Shown: positions 16,424 through 26,288 of the stretch, one piece after another
Numbering within the stretch: position 1 is the stretch's first letter
Layout of the letters: each line of letters begins with the position of its first letter
Assembly (NCBI GenBank): GCA_047921075.1
Contig: JBLRWS010000009.1
Span: 1-51,357, forward strand
Length of the DNA: 51,357 nucleotides
Source of the DNA: JBLRWS01 sp047921075
GTDB taxonomy: Bacteria; Bacteroidota; Rhodothermia; Balneolales; Balneolaceae
Reading direction: 5' to 3'
The notes under the pieces: generated by a model
Database searches by the model: none
Seen by the model: the letters and a program-made list of their open reading frames with translations, nothing else
Told to the model about the DNA's origin: nothing
Position numbers and translations under genes: made by a program

Positions 16424-19400
16424 CTATTTAATCAGGGTCATTTTTTTGGTGATCACGCGATCGGATGTGACGAGGCGGTAGAAATAGACGCCACTCGCCA
16501 GCCGGGCTCCATCAAAACGAACATCGTGAAGCCCCGCCTGAAAACGATCGTTTGCCAGGGATTGGACATGCCGTCCCAGCACATCAAAAACATCAATCCG
16601 TACGCGGTCTTCAACCGGCAAGGCAAATTCAATGACCGTAGAAGGGTTAAAAGGGTTGGGAAAATTCTGATTCAATGTTACTTCTTTTGGCAGAAGGTCA
16701 CCATCTTCGCCCGGCTCGATGATGAGCTTAAATCGGGCAGATTGAGAGGCAGCAGTCGATTTTTGAACCAGTGTAAAGTTTTGGATCGTATTTTTTTGAG
16801 GCATCAAATTACTGTTTGCCTGCACGTTAAAATCGTAAAATGTGTCTGTGAGGAGGTCAACCCGGGAGTTGGTTTCTGTATCCACCAGTTCCAGAGTCCA
16901 TCCCGTGGGTATATTTTCCAATTCGGGCCAGGTTAGTGTAAGCAGGCCGTTGTGAAACTGTCCGTCCTGCACTGCTTCTACGTGAATGGGAATTTCGATG
17001 GGTTTGCCAAACTCGCGCGGAAGATTGTTGATGGCAAATTGTGTTCCGTCACTCAGTGAGGAGAAAATATCAACAAAGGAGGATGTCTCGAACGGCAGCA
17101 GACGGAATGCATCGAAATCGTCTTTTGTGAAGCGGCCCTCACGGCTAAACGTGATGTGTGTTTGTGCGGTATGAAAATCGGACTCGAGTTGCAGCCCAAT
17201 AACCGGCACAATGGGCTCAGAGCCGTGCCGAAGCCGAAAAATGCCATCGGTTGTTTTACTGGAAAAAGGTACTTCCAGTATGGGGTCTTCGTCGTTGGCT
17301 TTTACCCAAAACCCCTGAAAGTGGGCAATTTTTCCCGATCCGTGGCTGCCCGCCATACCGTTCCAGTATCGGTATTGATTGGCGGCTTCATCCCAAATAT
17401 AAATCACATTATCCATGTTGGTCTTCACCCAGCCGGGGTCGTCCCAGTCAATGGCAGAGCCAAATGGGTTGCCCATAAGGTTCCAGCCGGTGTCGGCCTC
17501 TGCGGTGTAGGTAACCGGGAAGATGAAATTGCCTCCCGGCGGCCTGTTTTCCTCTCCGGTGGCAGAAAGGGTCCGGGGCAGGGTATCGTTGTAGTCGTTA
17601 TCGTTGGGCACATTGCCAAATACAAAAAAGAAGTAGCCCCGGCCGGTCTCAAAGCTGTCATCGGCACTGTTTGGTGCCCGCCAGCGTTGGTTGTCGGTGC
17701 CCGGTTGGGTTTCGTCGTAATAGAGCAGGTTGGGCTGCCGGTCGATAAAACTGGCGTTGCTGATACCCTGCAGGGTTAGCCCGTTAAAATAATTGGTAAA
17801 GTCAGAATCAACCGGCGAGCTCATCATCCGCCATCCATTTTGGCTGATCGTGCGTAAAAAGCGGAGCGAGCCCCCATTAAATATTACGTTTTCAGCAATA
17901 AAGCTTCGTTCCGAACCGATAATCAGCTCACCGCTTTCGAGAATGATAGAGCCATCATTTTCGATCACGATATCATCGAATGTGCGGACACCCTCGGGGT
18001 TGTTGATGATGGCACTTTTTATGGATGAAAGATTGGTGATCTGCTGCTCCGAGAGGTTGAATTCATTTGGATCCTGATCGAGACGTACACCAAAAATGAC
18101 CGTCCCCTCACTGGTGTCAAGGGTTACATCCGAAAGGTTACCGCGAACAACAAGCGTATTGTCGTTAAGGATGAGATTTCCATTGCCGGTGATATTTTCG
18201 GAGATGTCGAGAATAATTCCCGCGCCGGTTGCCAGTTCCAGAGTGTTTCCTTGTTCGATAAACAATTCGGCGGTATCGAGGAGATCGCCACTGGTTACCA
18301 AAACATCATTCATGACATTGATGATCTGGGCCAGAAAATTTGTTGAGGTGAGAATTTGCTGGGACGTGCCGTTAAACGTAACGTTTGTGCCCTGAGTTCT
18401 TGCGAGGAAATTACTGATAGAAACGTTTTCGCTAAGTTCTATTTCTGCACCTATACCGGCTGTGAACGTTCCGTTTCCGGTAAGGTTTCCTCCAACAAAG
18501 AGGCTGGTATTGTCCTCAATATCAAGGGTTCCATCTACACTCACGCGGCCTGCAACAGTGATCGAATTACCCCCAAACAGAACCAGTTCGGCGCCGTCCA
18601 AAATATCGAGGCTCCCAATGGAGATGTTTAAATCCAAATCGGGAAACGTACCTGCATTGCCGGGAATAATTACAAAATCGTTGACGCCTGGAACGGTTCC
18701 CAACGACCAGTTCTCGGCTCGTTCCCAATCGGTTTGTTGCTGAGGGGCTCCACTCGGGGTCCACGTATTGGGAATCACAATTTCCACAATCGGTTTAGAC
18801 AGAATCTCTACCTCGTTTATGGTTGCAGTTATCTCTACATCTTCTACCGTTGTTGACGCCGTCAATAGAGCGGTATAGTTGGCAGCTGATGCGTCAAAAG
18901 AGACCGCACTCAGCGAGGCGTCGGGTGCCCCCGAGGAGGGGTTGCCATCTTGAGCAATTTGTTCGGTGGAAAGGGTCAAATCAGATGTAAAGTCGGTACG
19001 TACCCGGTTATTAAATACGTCACGCAACGTTATGAGGATGACCGATTCCGATACCCCGTCGTTGAGCAGTACCGGAGGATTGGCAACCACAGTGGAGGCT
19101 GCAGCATCAGGGGCAGCGGCCAGTACAGCAAACGGTAGGCTGTTTCCGGAAACACCAAATACAGCCGGATCTTCAACACTTATTGATATATCTGTTCCAC
19201 TTTGGGTTAGAGTGATGGCGTGGTTTTCCAGAATCCCGTTTGTGATGGCGGCCGCAGAGCCGTTGCTAATCACCGAGTTTGTCGAAAATTCAAGATTTCC
19301 GGAGTAGGAATCTACCCGGTTCCCATTGGCATCTACCGCTTCTACGGTCACTACAAAAGATTCGCCCGCTGTCTGGTCGTCAACAACTCCCTCTGTTTCA

Positions 19401-21577
19401 GGCAGTGAAATTAAAAATTCGCTTAGCTCGCCGGGGATGAAGTCAACCGTTGTATTTGCGATGGGGGAGGCGCTTTCCAGTGCTTCAACGGTAGCGGTTT
19501 CGACCGTGGTGGAGGCGGTTAAGATTGCGGTGTACCGGCCATCGCCCTGATCCATAGCGGTAAGTGATGTTTCGCCGCTGAGGGAACCGTTGCTTAATGT
19601 GCCTGCATCGGTGGTTAGGGTGATGGTTTCACCGCCGGTGGTCAGGTTGTTCCCATATTCATCATTAAGCTGAACAGTGATCGTTGATGTGGAGGCTCCA
19701 TCGGCCGGAACCTGTTGTGGGGCAGCGGTAATGGTTGTGGTATTGAAATCGACATCGCCCGGCTCTACGGTAAAGGCGTTGCTCTGCCCGGTACGTTCGG
19801 GGTCGGAACTGGTCGCAAAAATTTCGGTTGAGCCGGATGTTACCAATGTGATGGTTACATCCAAAACACCATTAACAAAATTGTCGGTGGTAACGTCCTG
19901 GACAACCGTGCCGTTAGCCAGGAAATCAGAATTGGATTCCAAAAGCACAGTATCATTAAAATCAGCAAAGAGATCTCCGCCACCGGTCCGGGCAGTTATC
20001 CGAACCGTAAACGGTTCGCCGGTTTGCTGGGTGGGAACGGGTGAGCCGTCTACAGCAGTAATTGAAAAGCTTGCAAAGGCTCCGGTACTCAGAATTTCAA
20101 ATGCGTTGCTCGATACAGGTGCCTGTATTCCGCTAAAACTGGCTGAAAATGTGGAAGGCCCTTCTGTAGCATTGTTTCGAATTCGCAAATCGTCGAACAG
20201 GGCTATTCCGTCATTATCGGTTGTAGCAGTCAGGGTCGCATTATTGGCGAAAAAGGGCTCCCCGGAAATATTGACGATGACTCCGCTCTCGGGTACCAGA
20301 TTGCCAAAACTATCTTGCAATTGCACCGTTACAGCTGGGCTAATGGTTGCGTTGCGAGCCGTATTGGTTGGCTGCTGCAAAAATATAAGGGTGGCCGGGT
20401 CTGCCGGTTCTACTTCAACCGGAGTAGATTCCACATCGTTAAGGCCGGGTGTTGAAAAGCGCAATGTTATCGAGTTGGCGATATCTGCAGAAAGGTCAGA
20501 AAATGTTGCGATACCATTGGTGGCGGTTACCACAGTAGTTCCGGACAGCGTTCCGCCTCCTGCAGCAATTCCGGCCGTGATTTCGGTAGCACTATCTGTT
20601 GTGACGATGTTGCCAAATTGGTCGAGAAGCTGCACTGCCGGCTGTGTGCCAAATGGTTCGCCGGCCACAGCTGTTGAGGAGGGTTGCTGGCCAATGGCCA
20701 GGGCATTGGGTTGGCGCGGTGATACGGTGATGACGTCGGTGGGCACCGATGATAATCCGCTGAAACTGGCGTTAATCTGTGCAGATCCGGTACTTTGGGA
20801 AGAAAAAACAGCACTTCTGCGGTCGGTTGCGGGGGTGAGTGCGGCTTGTGTTACCCCACCGGTTGTGTTGATTAAACTCCAGTCGGCTTGGTCATTCAGT
20901 GCAATATTATCTCTAAAATTTCCTGCCTGATCTCGTGCTATGGAGTAAACGGTAAGCGTATTTCCGGCTAAAATGGACCGGGCAGTTACAACCGAGCCGC
21001 TGCCATCCGGAGAGTCTTCCACTTGCACCGACGATAACGTGCCAGCCGCAGTGCTCAGGTTGCCGTAGTTTGTTGAACCGCCCGGGCCGGTTGTACCGGT
21101 ATTGGTGATTATGCCGCTGGCCGGTACCGCACTGGTTGCAGGGCGAAGCTGCAGCCCATCGATGGTAACACGCCCCGGTCCCTGCCCGGCCCCCCCGCTT
21201 GTGCTTTGTGCAATAACATTAAACGTGGCCTGTGTAGCATTGATCGATCCAAATGCAACTTCCAGCTTGGTATTTTGAGCCCCTACCGGACTTATCGTTA
21301 TGGTGATGTTTTCCGCAGTTAGTGCTGTATTCCATTCAAACCCGGAGGGCAACGTAAGCACAATCGTATTACCGGGCTGAAGTTGTCCTACGGCAGTTTC
21401 CCGGATGGTGGGGCCGGAAATGGTGGTATATTGGCCCGAGAAAAAGTTGTCAACAGAGATATTTGTCCCGCCGGAAGCCCTCAGAACATCCTGAGCTGTA
21501 ACGGTCTGAGATATACCTGAACCAAGACCCAGCAGGAGTAACACGAGCAGAAATTTCACAAGTTGGTAGAATCTCAT
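16424..21577 (-). CDS. Giant exported protein with Ig-like repeats and type IX sorting tail
   Basis: A 1717-residue secreted or surface protein. A signal peptide spans about 1-29 (ending TVTAQ). Residues 30-880 contain repeated Ig-like domains of the Big_1/invasin style, with phrases such as TITVQLNDEYGNNLTTGG, VTVQLQDSFGNLVPESG and TLRDVFNNRV recurring. A beta-solenoid-like middle (about 960-1230, rich in N, G, L and T) follows. The C-terminal 90 residues carry LNQNFPNPFNPSTVIEFALP, GRHVQSL, ASGVYFYRL and KKMTLIK, the type A sorting signal of type IX cargo. It is probably an adhesin or surface-layer-like protein. It ends 35 bp from porD, in convergent orientation. Confidence 0.85.
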   Translation of the reverse strand: MRFYQLVKFLLVLLLLGLGSGISQTVTAQDVLRASGGTNISVDNFFSGQYTTISGPTIRETAVGQLQPGNTIVLTLPSGFEWNTALTAENITITISPVGAQNTKLEVAFGSINATQATFNVIAQSTSGGAGQGPGRVTIDGLQLRPATSAVPASGIITNTGTTGPGGSTNYGNLSTAAGTLSSVQVEDSPDGSGSVVTARSILAGNTLTVYSIARDQAGNFRDNIALNDQADWSLINTTGGVTQAALTPATDRRSAVFSSQSTGSAQINASFSGLSSVPTDVITVSPRQPNALAIGQQPSSTAVAGEPFGTQPAVQLLDQFGNIVTTDSATEITAGIAAGGGTLSGTTVVTATNGIATFSDLSADIANSITLRFSTPGLNDVESTPVEVEPADPATLIFLQQPTNTARNATISPAVTVQLQDSFGNLVPESGVIVNISGEPFFANNATLTATTDNDGIALFDDLRIRNNATEGPSTFSASFSGIQAPVSSNAFEILSTGAFASFSITAVDGSPVPTQQTGEPFTVRITARTGGGDLFADFNDTVLLESNSDFLANGTVVQDVTTDNFVNGVLDVTITLVTSGSTEIFATSSDPERTGQSNAFTVEPGDVDFNTTTITAAPQQVPADGASTSTITVQLNDEYGNNLTTGGETITLTTDAGTLSNGSLSGETSLTAMDQGDGRYTAILTASTTVETATVEALESASPIANTTVDFIPGELSEFLISLPETEGVVDDQTAGESFVVTVEAVDANGNRVDSYSGNLEFSTNSVISNGSAAAITNGILENHAITLTQSGTDISISVEDPAVFGVSGNSLPFAVLAAAPDAAASTVVANPPVLLNDGVSESVILITLRDVFNNRVRTDFTSDLTLSTEQIAQDGNPSSGAPDASLSAVSFDASAANYTALLTASTTVEDVEITATINEVEILSKPIVEIVIPNTWTPSGAPQQQTDWERAENWSLGTVPGVNDFVIIPGNAGTFPDLDLNISIGSLDILDGAELVLFGGNSITVAGRVSVDGTLDIEDNTSLFVGGNLTGNGTFTAGIGAEIELSENVSISNFLARTQGTNVTFNGTSQQILTSTNFLAQIINVMNDVLVTSGDLLDTAELFIEQGNTLELATGAGIILDISENITGNGNLILNDNTLVVRGNLSDVTLDTSEGTVIFGVRLDQDPNEFNLSEQQITNLSSIKSAIINNPEGVRTFDDIVIENDGSIILESGELIIGSERSFIAENVIFNGGSLRFLRTISQNGWRMMSSPVDSDFTNYFNGLTLQGISNASFIDRQPNLLYYDETQPGTDNQRWRAPNSADDSFETGRGYFFFVFGNVPNDNDYNDTLPRTLSATGEENRPPGGNFIFPVTYTAEADTGWNLMGNPFGSAIDWDDPGWVKTNMDNVIYIWDEAANQYRYWNGMAGSHGSGKIAHFQGFWVKANDEDPILEVPFSSKTTDGIFRLRHGSEPIVPVIGLQLESDFHTAQTHITFSREGRFTKDDFDAFRLLPFETSSFVDIFSSLSDGTQFAINNLPREFGKPIEIPIHVEAVQDGQFHNGLLTLTWPELENIPTGWTLELVDTETNSRVDLLTDTFYDFNVQANSNLMPQKNTIQNFTLVQKSTAASQSARFKLIIEPGEDGDLLPKEVTLNQNFPNPFNPSTVIEFALPVEDRVRIDVFDVLGRHVQSLANDRFQAGLHDVRFDGARLASGVYFYRLVTSDRVITKKMTLIK

Positions 21578-21723
21578 ACCTTTGGAGTGACAGGTATATA
21601 AATTAAAAATACAACATGAACATCAATCAGATAAAATACAGACCTTTCATCTGATTCGTGAATTAGAATACCTTTAAATTAGATGATGGAGTTGCATTTG
21701 TTAACCTTTGGAAGTTTTCTACG

Positions 21724-22437
21724 ATGAAAGGAATAATTCTTGCCGGAGGAACCGGCTCACGCCTGTACCCCCTTACAAAAGTAACAAACAAGCACCTGCT
21801 GCCGGTGGGTCACAAACCGATGATTTACTACCCGATCGAGAAATTAACCGAGGCCGGGATCGAAGAAATACTCATCGTGACCGGTACCGAGCACATGGGG
21901 GATGTGGTAAACTTGTTGGGGTCGGGCACAGAGTTTGGCTGCCGTTTCACCTACAAAGTACAGGATGAGGCCGGGGGTATAGCCCAGGCGCTGGGATTGG
22001 CCGAAAACTTTGTCGGAGGCGATACTATGACGGTTGTGCTTGGCGACAACATTTTTGATGCAAGCCTGAAGCCGGCCCTTGAAAACTATCCGAAGGAGGG
22101 AGCCCAGATTTTGATTAAACAGGTAACTGACCCCGGGCGGTATGGTGTTGCCGAGTTGGATGGCGATCGTATTGTCGGTATTGAAGAGAAACCCGACAAC
22201 CCAAAATCGGAGTATGCGGTAACCGGTATTTACATGTTTGATGCCACGGTTTTTGATCTCATCAAAACGCTGGAACCATCCGCTCGCGGCGAGCTCGAAA
22301 TTACCGATGTTAACAATCACTATATCCGGCAAGGAAAGATGCGGTGGTCGGTCCTGGAGGGGTGGTGGACCGATGCGGGTACTCCCGAATCGTACCGGGC
22401 TGCAAACCGGCTTGTCGCCAACCGGCCCATCGAATGA
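21724..22437 (+). CDS. rmlA: Glucose-1-phosphate thymidylyltransferase, short form
   Basis: A 237-residue nucleotidyltransferase that makes dTDP-glucose, the first step of dTDP-L-rhamnose synthesis. The signature GGTGSRLYPLTK with the lysine-containing HLLPV region lies at residues 8-27, VVLGDNIF (metal site) near 102-109, GRYGVAE, and EEKP further on, and the C-terminal WWTDAGTPES. It lacks the C-terminal extension of enterobacterial RmlA (about 290 residues). It is first in the rmlADCB operon and overlaps rmlD by ATGA. Confidence 0.92.
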   Translation: MKGIILAGGTGSRLYPLTKVTNKHLLPVGHKPMIYYPIEKLTEAGIEEILIVTGTEHMGDVVNLLGSGTEFGCRFTYKVQDEAGGIAQALGLAENFVGGDTMTVVLGDNIFDASLKPALENYPKEGAQILIKQVTDPGRYGVAELDGDRIVGIEEKPDNPKSEYAVTGIYMFDATVFDLIKTLEPSARGELEITDVNNHYIRQGKMRWSVLEGWWTDAGTPESYRAANRLVANRPIE

Positions 22438-23297
22438 ATCTGTTGATTACCGGCGCCCGTGGCCAGCTGGGCCGCGAATGGGTGCACTATTTACAAAGCC
22501 AAAAACATCCGTACACAGCGTGTGACTCTGCCGGGCTGGATATCACCGATTTGGATCAGATACGACGTATGTTTGCCCGGGTGAAACCCGATGTTGTGAT
22601 CAATTGCGCCGCTTATACCAACGTGGATGGTGCCGAAGACCACCCGGCTGCTGCATTCAGCGTAAATGCGAAGGGGCCGGAACTACTGGCTGCCGAGTGT
22701 GCCCGCAACCAGATTAAACTGGTTCATTACAGCACAGACTATGTGTTTGAAGGAGGCGCAAAGGACGCCGGTCGTTTTTCGAACGGCTATCCCGAAGAGC
22801 ACCACCGTGCTCCGATAAATGTATACGGCCGGTCTAAAATGGAGGGAGAGCAGGCCATTGAAAATAGCGGGGCCGATTGGATGATTGTTCGCGTATCGTG
22901 GCTTTGTGGCAGATACGGCTCTAATTTCATCAAAACCATCCGGCAGCTTGCGGCCAAAAAAGACGAGCTGCACGTTGTGAACGATCAAATCGGCACGCCA
23001 TCGTTTTGCCACGATGTGGTCGAAAAAACTCTGCAGCTGGTTGATCGCAAGAAAAGCGGTATATTTCACATCAGTTCCGCAGGCGCAATCAGCTGGCATC
23101 GGTTTGCCTGCAAAATTGTAGAACAATCGGGAATCGTGGTGCCTGTGCGTGAAGTGTCATCAAGCCATTTCCCGACGGTTGCCCAGCGCCCGTCTTTTTC
23201 TGTTTTAAATACAGACAAAATACGAGGTTTGGGATTAAAACCGATTGATTGGGAGCTGGGAACCGAACAGGTGATCCATCAACTTAATACACTGTAA
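22434..23297 (+). CDS. rmlD: dTDP-4-dehydrorhamnose reductase
   Basis: A 287-residue short-chain dehydrogenase that reduces dTDP-4-keto-L-rhamnose to dTDP-L-rhamnose, the last pathway step. The NAD(P) motif GARGQLG is at residues 7-13, with NCAAYTNVDGAE, the STDYVFEG element and the catalytic YGRSK further on. The ATG at 22434 overlaps the rmlA stop by 4 bp, which decides the start over the longer open frame from 22344. Confidence 0.94.
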   Translation: MNLLITGARGQLGREWVHYLQSQKHPYTACDSAGLDITDLDQIRRMFARVKPDVVINCAAYTNVDGAEDHPAAAFSVNAKGPELLAAECARNQIKLVHYSTDYVFEGGAKDAGRFSNGYPEEHHRAPINVYGRSKMEGEQAIENSGADWMIVRVSWLCGRYGSNFIKTIRQLAAKKDELHVVNDQIGTPSFCHDVVEKTLQLVDRKKSGIFHISSAGAISWHRFACKIVEQSGIVVPVREVSSSHFPTVAQRPSFSVLNTDKIRGLGLKPIDWELGTEQVIHQLNTL

Positions 23298-23845
23298 TGA
23301 AGATTGAAGATACGCCTCTCCATCAGGTTAAACTGATAAAACCCGGGACCTACACCGACCAGCGCGGGGAGTTTCTGGAAACCTACCGAACGCACATCTT
23401 TAAAGAGCACGGGCTGGATATCGAGTTTGTGCAGGACAATATTTCCCGATCCGTCAGGCACACCATCCGCGGCCTTCACTACCAGCTGCCCCCGGCATCG
23501 CAAGTAAAGCTGGTGATGGCGGTTCATGGAGAAATTCTGGATGTAGCTGTTGATATGCGCCAAAACTCCCCTCAGTTCGGGTCGGTTTTTTCGGCTGTTT
23601 TGAGTGCAGAAAACCGCCACATGATGTTGATTCCAACCGGTTTTGCACACGGCTTTGTTGTGCGCTCCGAGGAGGCGACCATCTACTACAAGTGCAACGA
23701 CTACTACAACAAAGAACTGGAACGCGGTATTCGTTGGAACTCTCCGGAACTGGATATCGACTGGAATGTACCGGACCCGATTTTGTCGGATAAAGACCGG
23801 AACTTGCCGCTTTTTAGTGAGCTTGACGAAAGTGATATGTTTTAA
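23297..23845 (+). CDS. rmlC: dTDP-4-dehydrorhamnose 3,5-epimerase
   Basis: A 182-residue cupin enzyme that epimerises dTDP-4-keto-6-deoxyglucose at C3 and C5. RGEFLETYR, the catalytic histidine in RGLHYQLPPASQVKLV, and IPTGFAHGFVV are present, and length is as usual. The ATG shares its A with the rmlD stop (TAATG), so translation is coupled. Confidence 0.94.
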   Translation: MKIEDTPLHQVKLIKPGTYTDQRGEFLETYRTHIFKEHGLDIEFVQDNISRSVRHTIRGLHYQLPPASQVKLVMAVHGEILDVAVDMRQNSPQFGSVFSAVLSAENRHMMLIPTGFAHGFVVRSEEATIYYKCNDYYNKELERGIRWNSPELDIDWNVPDPILSDKDRNLPLFSELDESDMF

Positions 23846-23903
23846 CGGTAACCGACATTACAGATCCGAGAACGAACGTTTTCTATAAGCTTTTAGACAG
23901 GAT

Positions 23904-24917
23904 ATGAATTCATCAGCAAAACGAATTATGGTTACTGGCGGAGCCGGATTTATCGGCTCCAATTTGCTGCTTCATCTGCATGAGTTTTACCCCGAAGCAG
24001 AGCTTTTCAACATCGACAAGCTAACCTACGCTTCCGACCTCTCAAACCTGGAGTCAATTCAGGGCTCGGATCGTTACCAATTCGAGCAGATTGATCTGGT
24101 AGATCGGGATGCGGTACGCCGCGCGGTACGCCATTTTCGCCCGCACGGTGTTTATCATCTTGCGGCCGAATCGCACGTGGATAATTCCATTGCCGGGCCG
24201 GAGCCGTTTGTGATGTCGAACGTGGTGGGAACGTTCAACCTGATTGAGGAGTGCCGACTGCTCTGGCAGAATGATGACAGCCCGATGCCCGACCATCGGT
24301 TTGTGCACGTTTCTACCGATGAAGTGTACGGTGAGCTGGGAGAGGAGGGAGCCTTTGACGAGGAGACTCCCTACGCACCCAATTCGCCTTATTCGGCCAC
24401 CAAAGCCGGCAGTGACTTCCTGGTTCGTTCGTATCATCGCACCTACGGGCTACAGACGGTTATTACCAACTGCTCCAACAACTACGGCCCGCATCAACAC
24501 AGCGAAAAGCTGATCCCCACTGTGATTCGAAAGGCCCTTGCCCATGAACCGATACCGGTGTACGGAAAAGGGGACAATGTGCGCGATTGGCTCTACGTTC
24601 GCGATCACTGCCGGGCACTGAGTTCTGTCTATGAAAACGGCCGCGCGGGTGAGTCGTATGCCATCGGAGGCAACAACGAGTGGAAAAATATTGAGCTTGT
24701 GCACCGGCTGTGCGACATTCTGGACCGCGAAACGGACAACGGGCCCGATGGCGGCTACGCGTCACTGATTACGTTTGTGGCCGACCGGCCCGGACACGAT
24801 TTCCGGTACGCTATCGACGCTTCAAAAGTGGAGCGTGAAACCGGATGGAGCCCATCGCAAGAGTTCGACCGCATGCTTACGGAGACGGTGCGGTGGTATA
24901 TTCGTCGATTGATGTAG
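23904..24917 (+). CDS. rmlB: dTDP-glucose 4,6-dehydratase
   Basis: A 337-residue extended short-chain dehydrogenase converting dTDP-glucose to dTDP-4-keto-6-deoxyglucose. The NAD motif GGAGFIGSN (about 11-19), the LAAESHVDNSI element, VSTDEVYGELG with the catalytic T-D-E, and the YSATKAGSD active-site Tyr-Lys pair are all visible. It is last in the rmlADCB operon, 58 bp after rmlC. No glycosyltransferase adjoins the set, so the use of the rhamnose cannot be told from this window. Confidence 0.95.
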   Translation: MNSSAKRIMVTGGAGFIGSNLLLHLHEFYPEAELFNIDKLTYASDLSNLESIQGSDRYQFEQIDLVDRDAVRRAVRHFRPHGVYHLAAESHVDNSIAGPEPFVMSNVVGTFNLIEECRLLWQNDDSPMPDHRFVHVSTDEVYGELGEEGAFDEETPYAPNSPYSATKAGSDFLVRSYHRTYGLQTVITNCSNNYGPHQHSEKLIPTVIRKALAHEPIPVYGKGDNVRDWLYVRDHCRALSSVYENGRAGESYAIGGNNEWKNIELVHRLCDILDRETDNGPDGGYASLITFVADRPGHDFRYAIDASKVERETGWSPSQEFDRMLTETVRWYIRRLM

Positions 24918-24934
24918 CCCACATCTTCCTGAGC

Positions 24935-25555
24935 TCAAAAAATCACTTCGGTATGAAATTCGCCTCGTTCGCCCATACGATCGATGGAATCCGGCAGGCG
25001 TTCAAGGTACGCCCGGGTGAGCGTATCTCCAACGGAGAGATGATCGGAATACGCTTCTGCAACAGATTGCACACGTACTGATACCGGCTCTGAAAAAAGG
25101 CGATCGAACAGTTCATCGTACGGCTTTTCCCAGATTGGAAAGAGGCATTCAAAACCCATGGTTTCGAACTGTTGCTCGCGCCATTCACGAATATCTTGCA
25201 GGTGGAGGTCGCCAAAAATCAGCCTTTGAATGCGAAATGGCGATGTACGAATAGCGGTTTCTACTGCCTGCAGGTACACCTCGTTAGAGGCGGGATGAGC
25301 CAGAGGCACCGGAATCAGGGGAAGACCCAACGCGACAGCCTGCCTGAAAATGGCCGGAAGCGGGATTTCTTGATGAGGGACCATCTCCCGCTCTTCATCG
25401 TAGGTGGTGAGTAGAGCGGGATCGGTTTTAAACTGATCGCGGTAGTAGAGAAGAGCCAGAAAAGCATCTTTGCCGCCGCTCCAAAACAGCAGGTCCCGAA
25501 CAGACTGCCCGGTTTTTGACCCTGCCATTGAATCTGGAATGTTGCTATCTTTCAT
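24935..25555 (-). CDS. Dph6-like ATP-binding protein (adenine nucleotide alpha-hydrolase fold)
   Basis: A 206-residue protein of the diphthine-ammonia-ligase-like ATP-pyrophosphatase group. The PP-loop motif FWSGGKDAFLAL lies near residues 24-35, and the family signatures FGDLHLQDIREWRE and the C-terminal DRMGERGEFHTEV are visible. Bacteria lack diphthamide, so a different amide-forming or nucleotide-modifying activity is expected; the substrate is not known. The gene converges on rmlB with an 17-bp gap, and is divergent from the EVE-domain gene. Confidence 0.85.
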   Translation of the reverse strand: MKDSNIPDSMAGSKTGQSVRDLLFWSGGKDAFLALLYYRDQFKTDPALLTTYDEEREMVPHQEIPLPAIFRQAVALGLPLIPVPLAHPASNEVYLQAVETAIRTSPFRIQRLIFGDLHLQDIREWREQQFETMGFECLFPIWEKPYDELFDRLFSEPVSVRVQSVAEAYSDHLSVGDTLTRAYLERLPDSIDRMGERGEFHTEVIF

Positions 25556-25609
25556 GCTGTTCTTCGATTGAAATCAAATCACGGTTAACCAACAATAGAA
25601 CATTTCGCA

Positions 25610-26074
25610 ATGAGTAAAAAGCAGTATTGGCTGATGAAATCCGAACCGTATGCGTACAGTATTGACGATTTGCAGCGAGACGGAAAAATCCATTGGAGCG
25701 GCGTTCGAAATTATGAGGCGCGGAATATTATGCGCGACAGAATGAAGGTAGGCGACCGTGCATTTTTCTATCACTCAAACGTGCAGCCGCCGGTGATAGC
25801 CGGAGAGATGGAGGTGTGCAGCGAGCCCTATCCCGACCCGTTACAATTCGACCCCGATAGCAACTATTTTGATGAAAAGAGCAGCGAAAGCGATCCGCGA
25901 TGGCAGCTGGTGGATGTAAAATTCGTACAAAAATTTGATAAACCGGTCACCCGTGATGAACTCAAAAAGCATGATGATCTGCTGGAGATGCAGCTGTTTA
26001 AACGAAACCGGCTTTCGATCACGGAAGTAACCAAAATGCAGTACGAAAAAATTTTAAAACTGGCCGGGATGTAG
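25610..26074 (+). CDS. EVE domain protein
   Basis: A 154-residue EVE-domain protein (thymocyte nuclear protein 1 type). The opening KKQYWLMKSEPYAYSIDDL, the WSGVRNYEARN motif and the GDRAFFYHSN motif are characteristic and make up the whole protein. EVE domains are PUA-like and are thought to bind modified bases in DNA or RNA. The closest neighbours are the divergent Dph6-like gene and an unrelated antiporter, so no restriction or modification context is seen. Confidence 0.92.
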   Translation: MSKKQYWLMKSEPYAYSIDDLQRDGKIHWSGVRNYEARNIMRDRMKVGDRAFFYHSNVQPPVIAGEMEVCSEPYPDPLQFDPDSNYFDEKSSESDPRWQLVDVKFVQKFDKPVTRDELKKHDDLLEMQLFKRNRLSITEVTKMQYEKILKLAGM

Positions 26075-26288
26075 CCATCCGGCTGGGGAGTTGCTCAGTA
26101 CGAGAGAGAAGAAAAGCGCGCGCAAGAAGAACCGGCACCACGCCGCGTCACGGAGATTTTGCAAAACTCAACAGGTTTTAAAACGGTGTGGAAAGGCTTC
26201 AGTATTTACTTATCATCGAAAGGGATAAGCGCACTCTGGCAGCCATAAGGGTGCAGCCGGGCGTGCCACAACCGATTATAACTCGTGT

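Noticed and set aside
19677..20930. Long plus-strand frame (417 codons) opposite the giant surface protein
   Set aside because: It is the antisense of a repetitive Thr/Gly/Val-rich coding region, has no signal or domain, and the minus-strand protein is clearly real.
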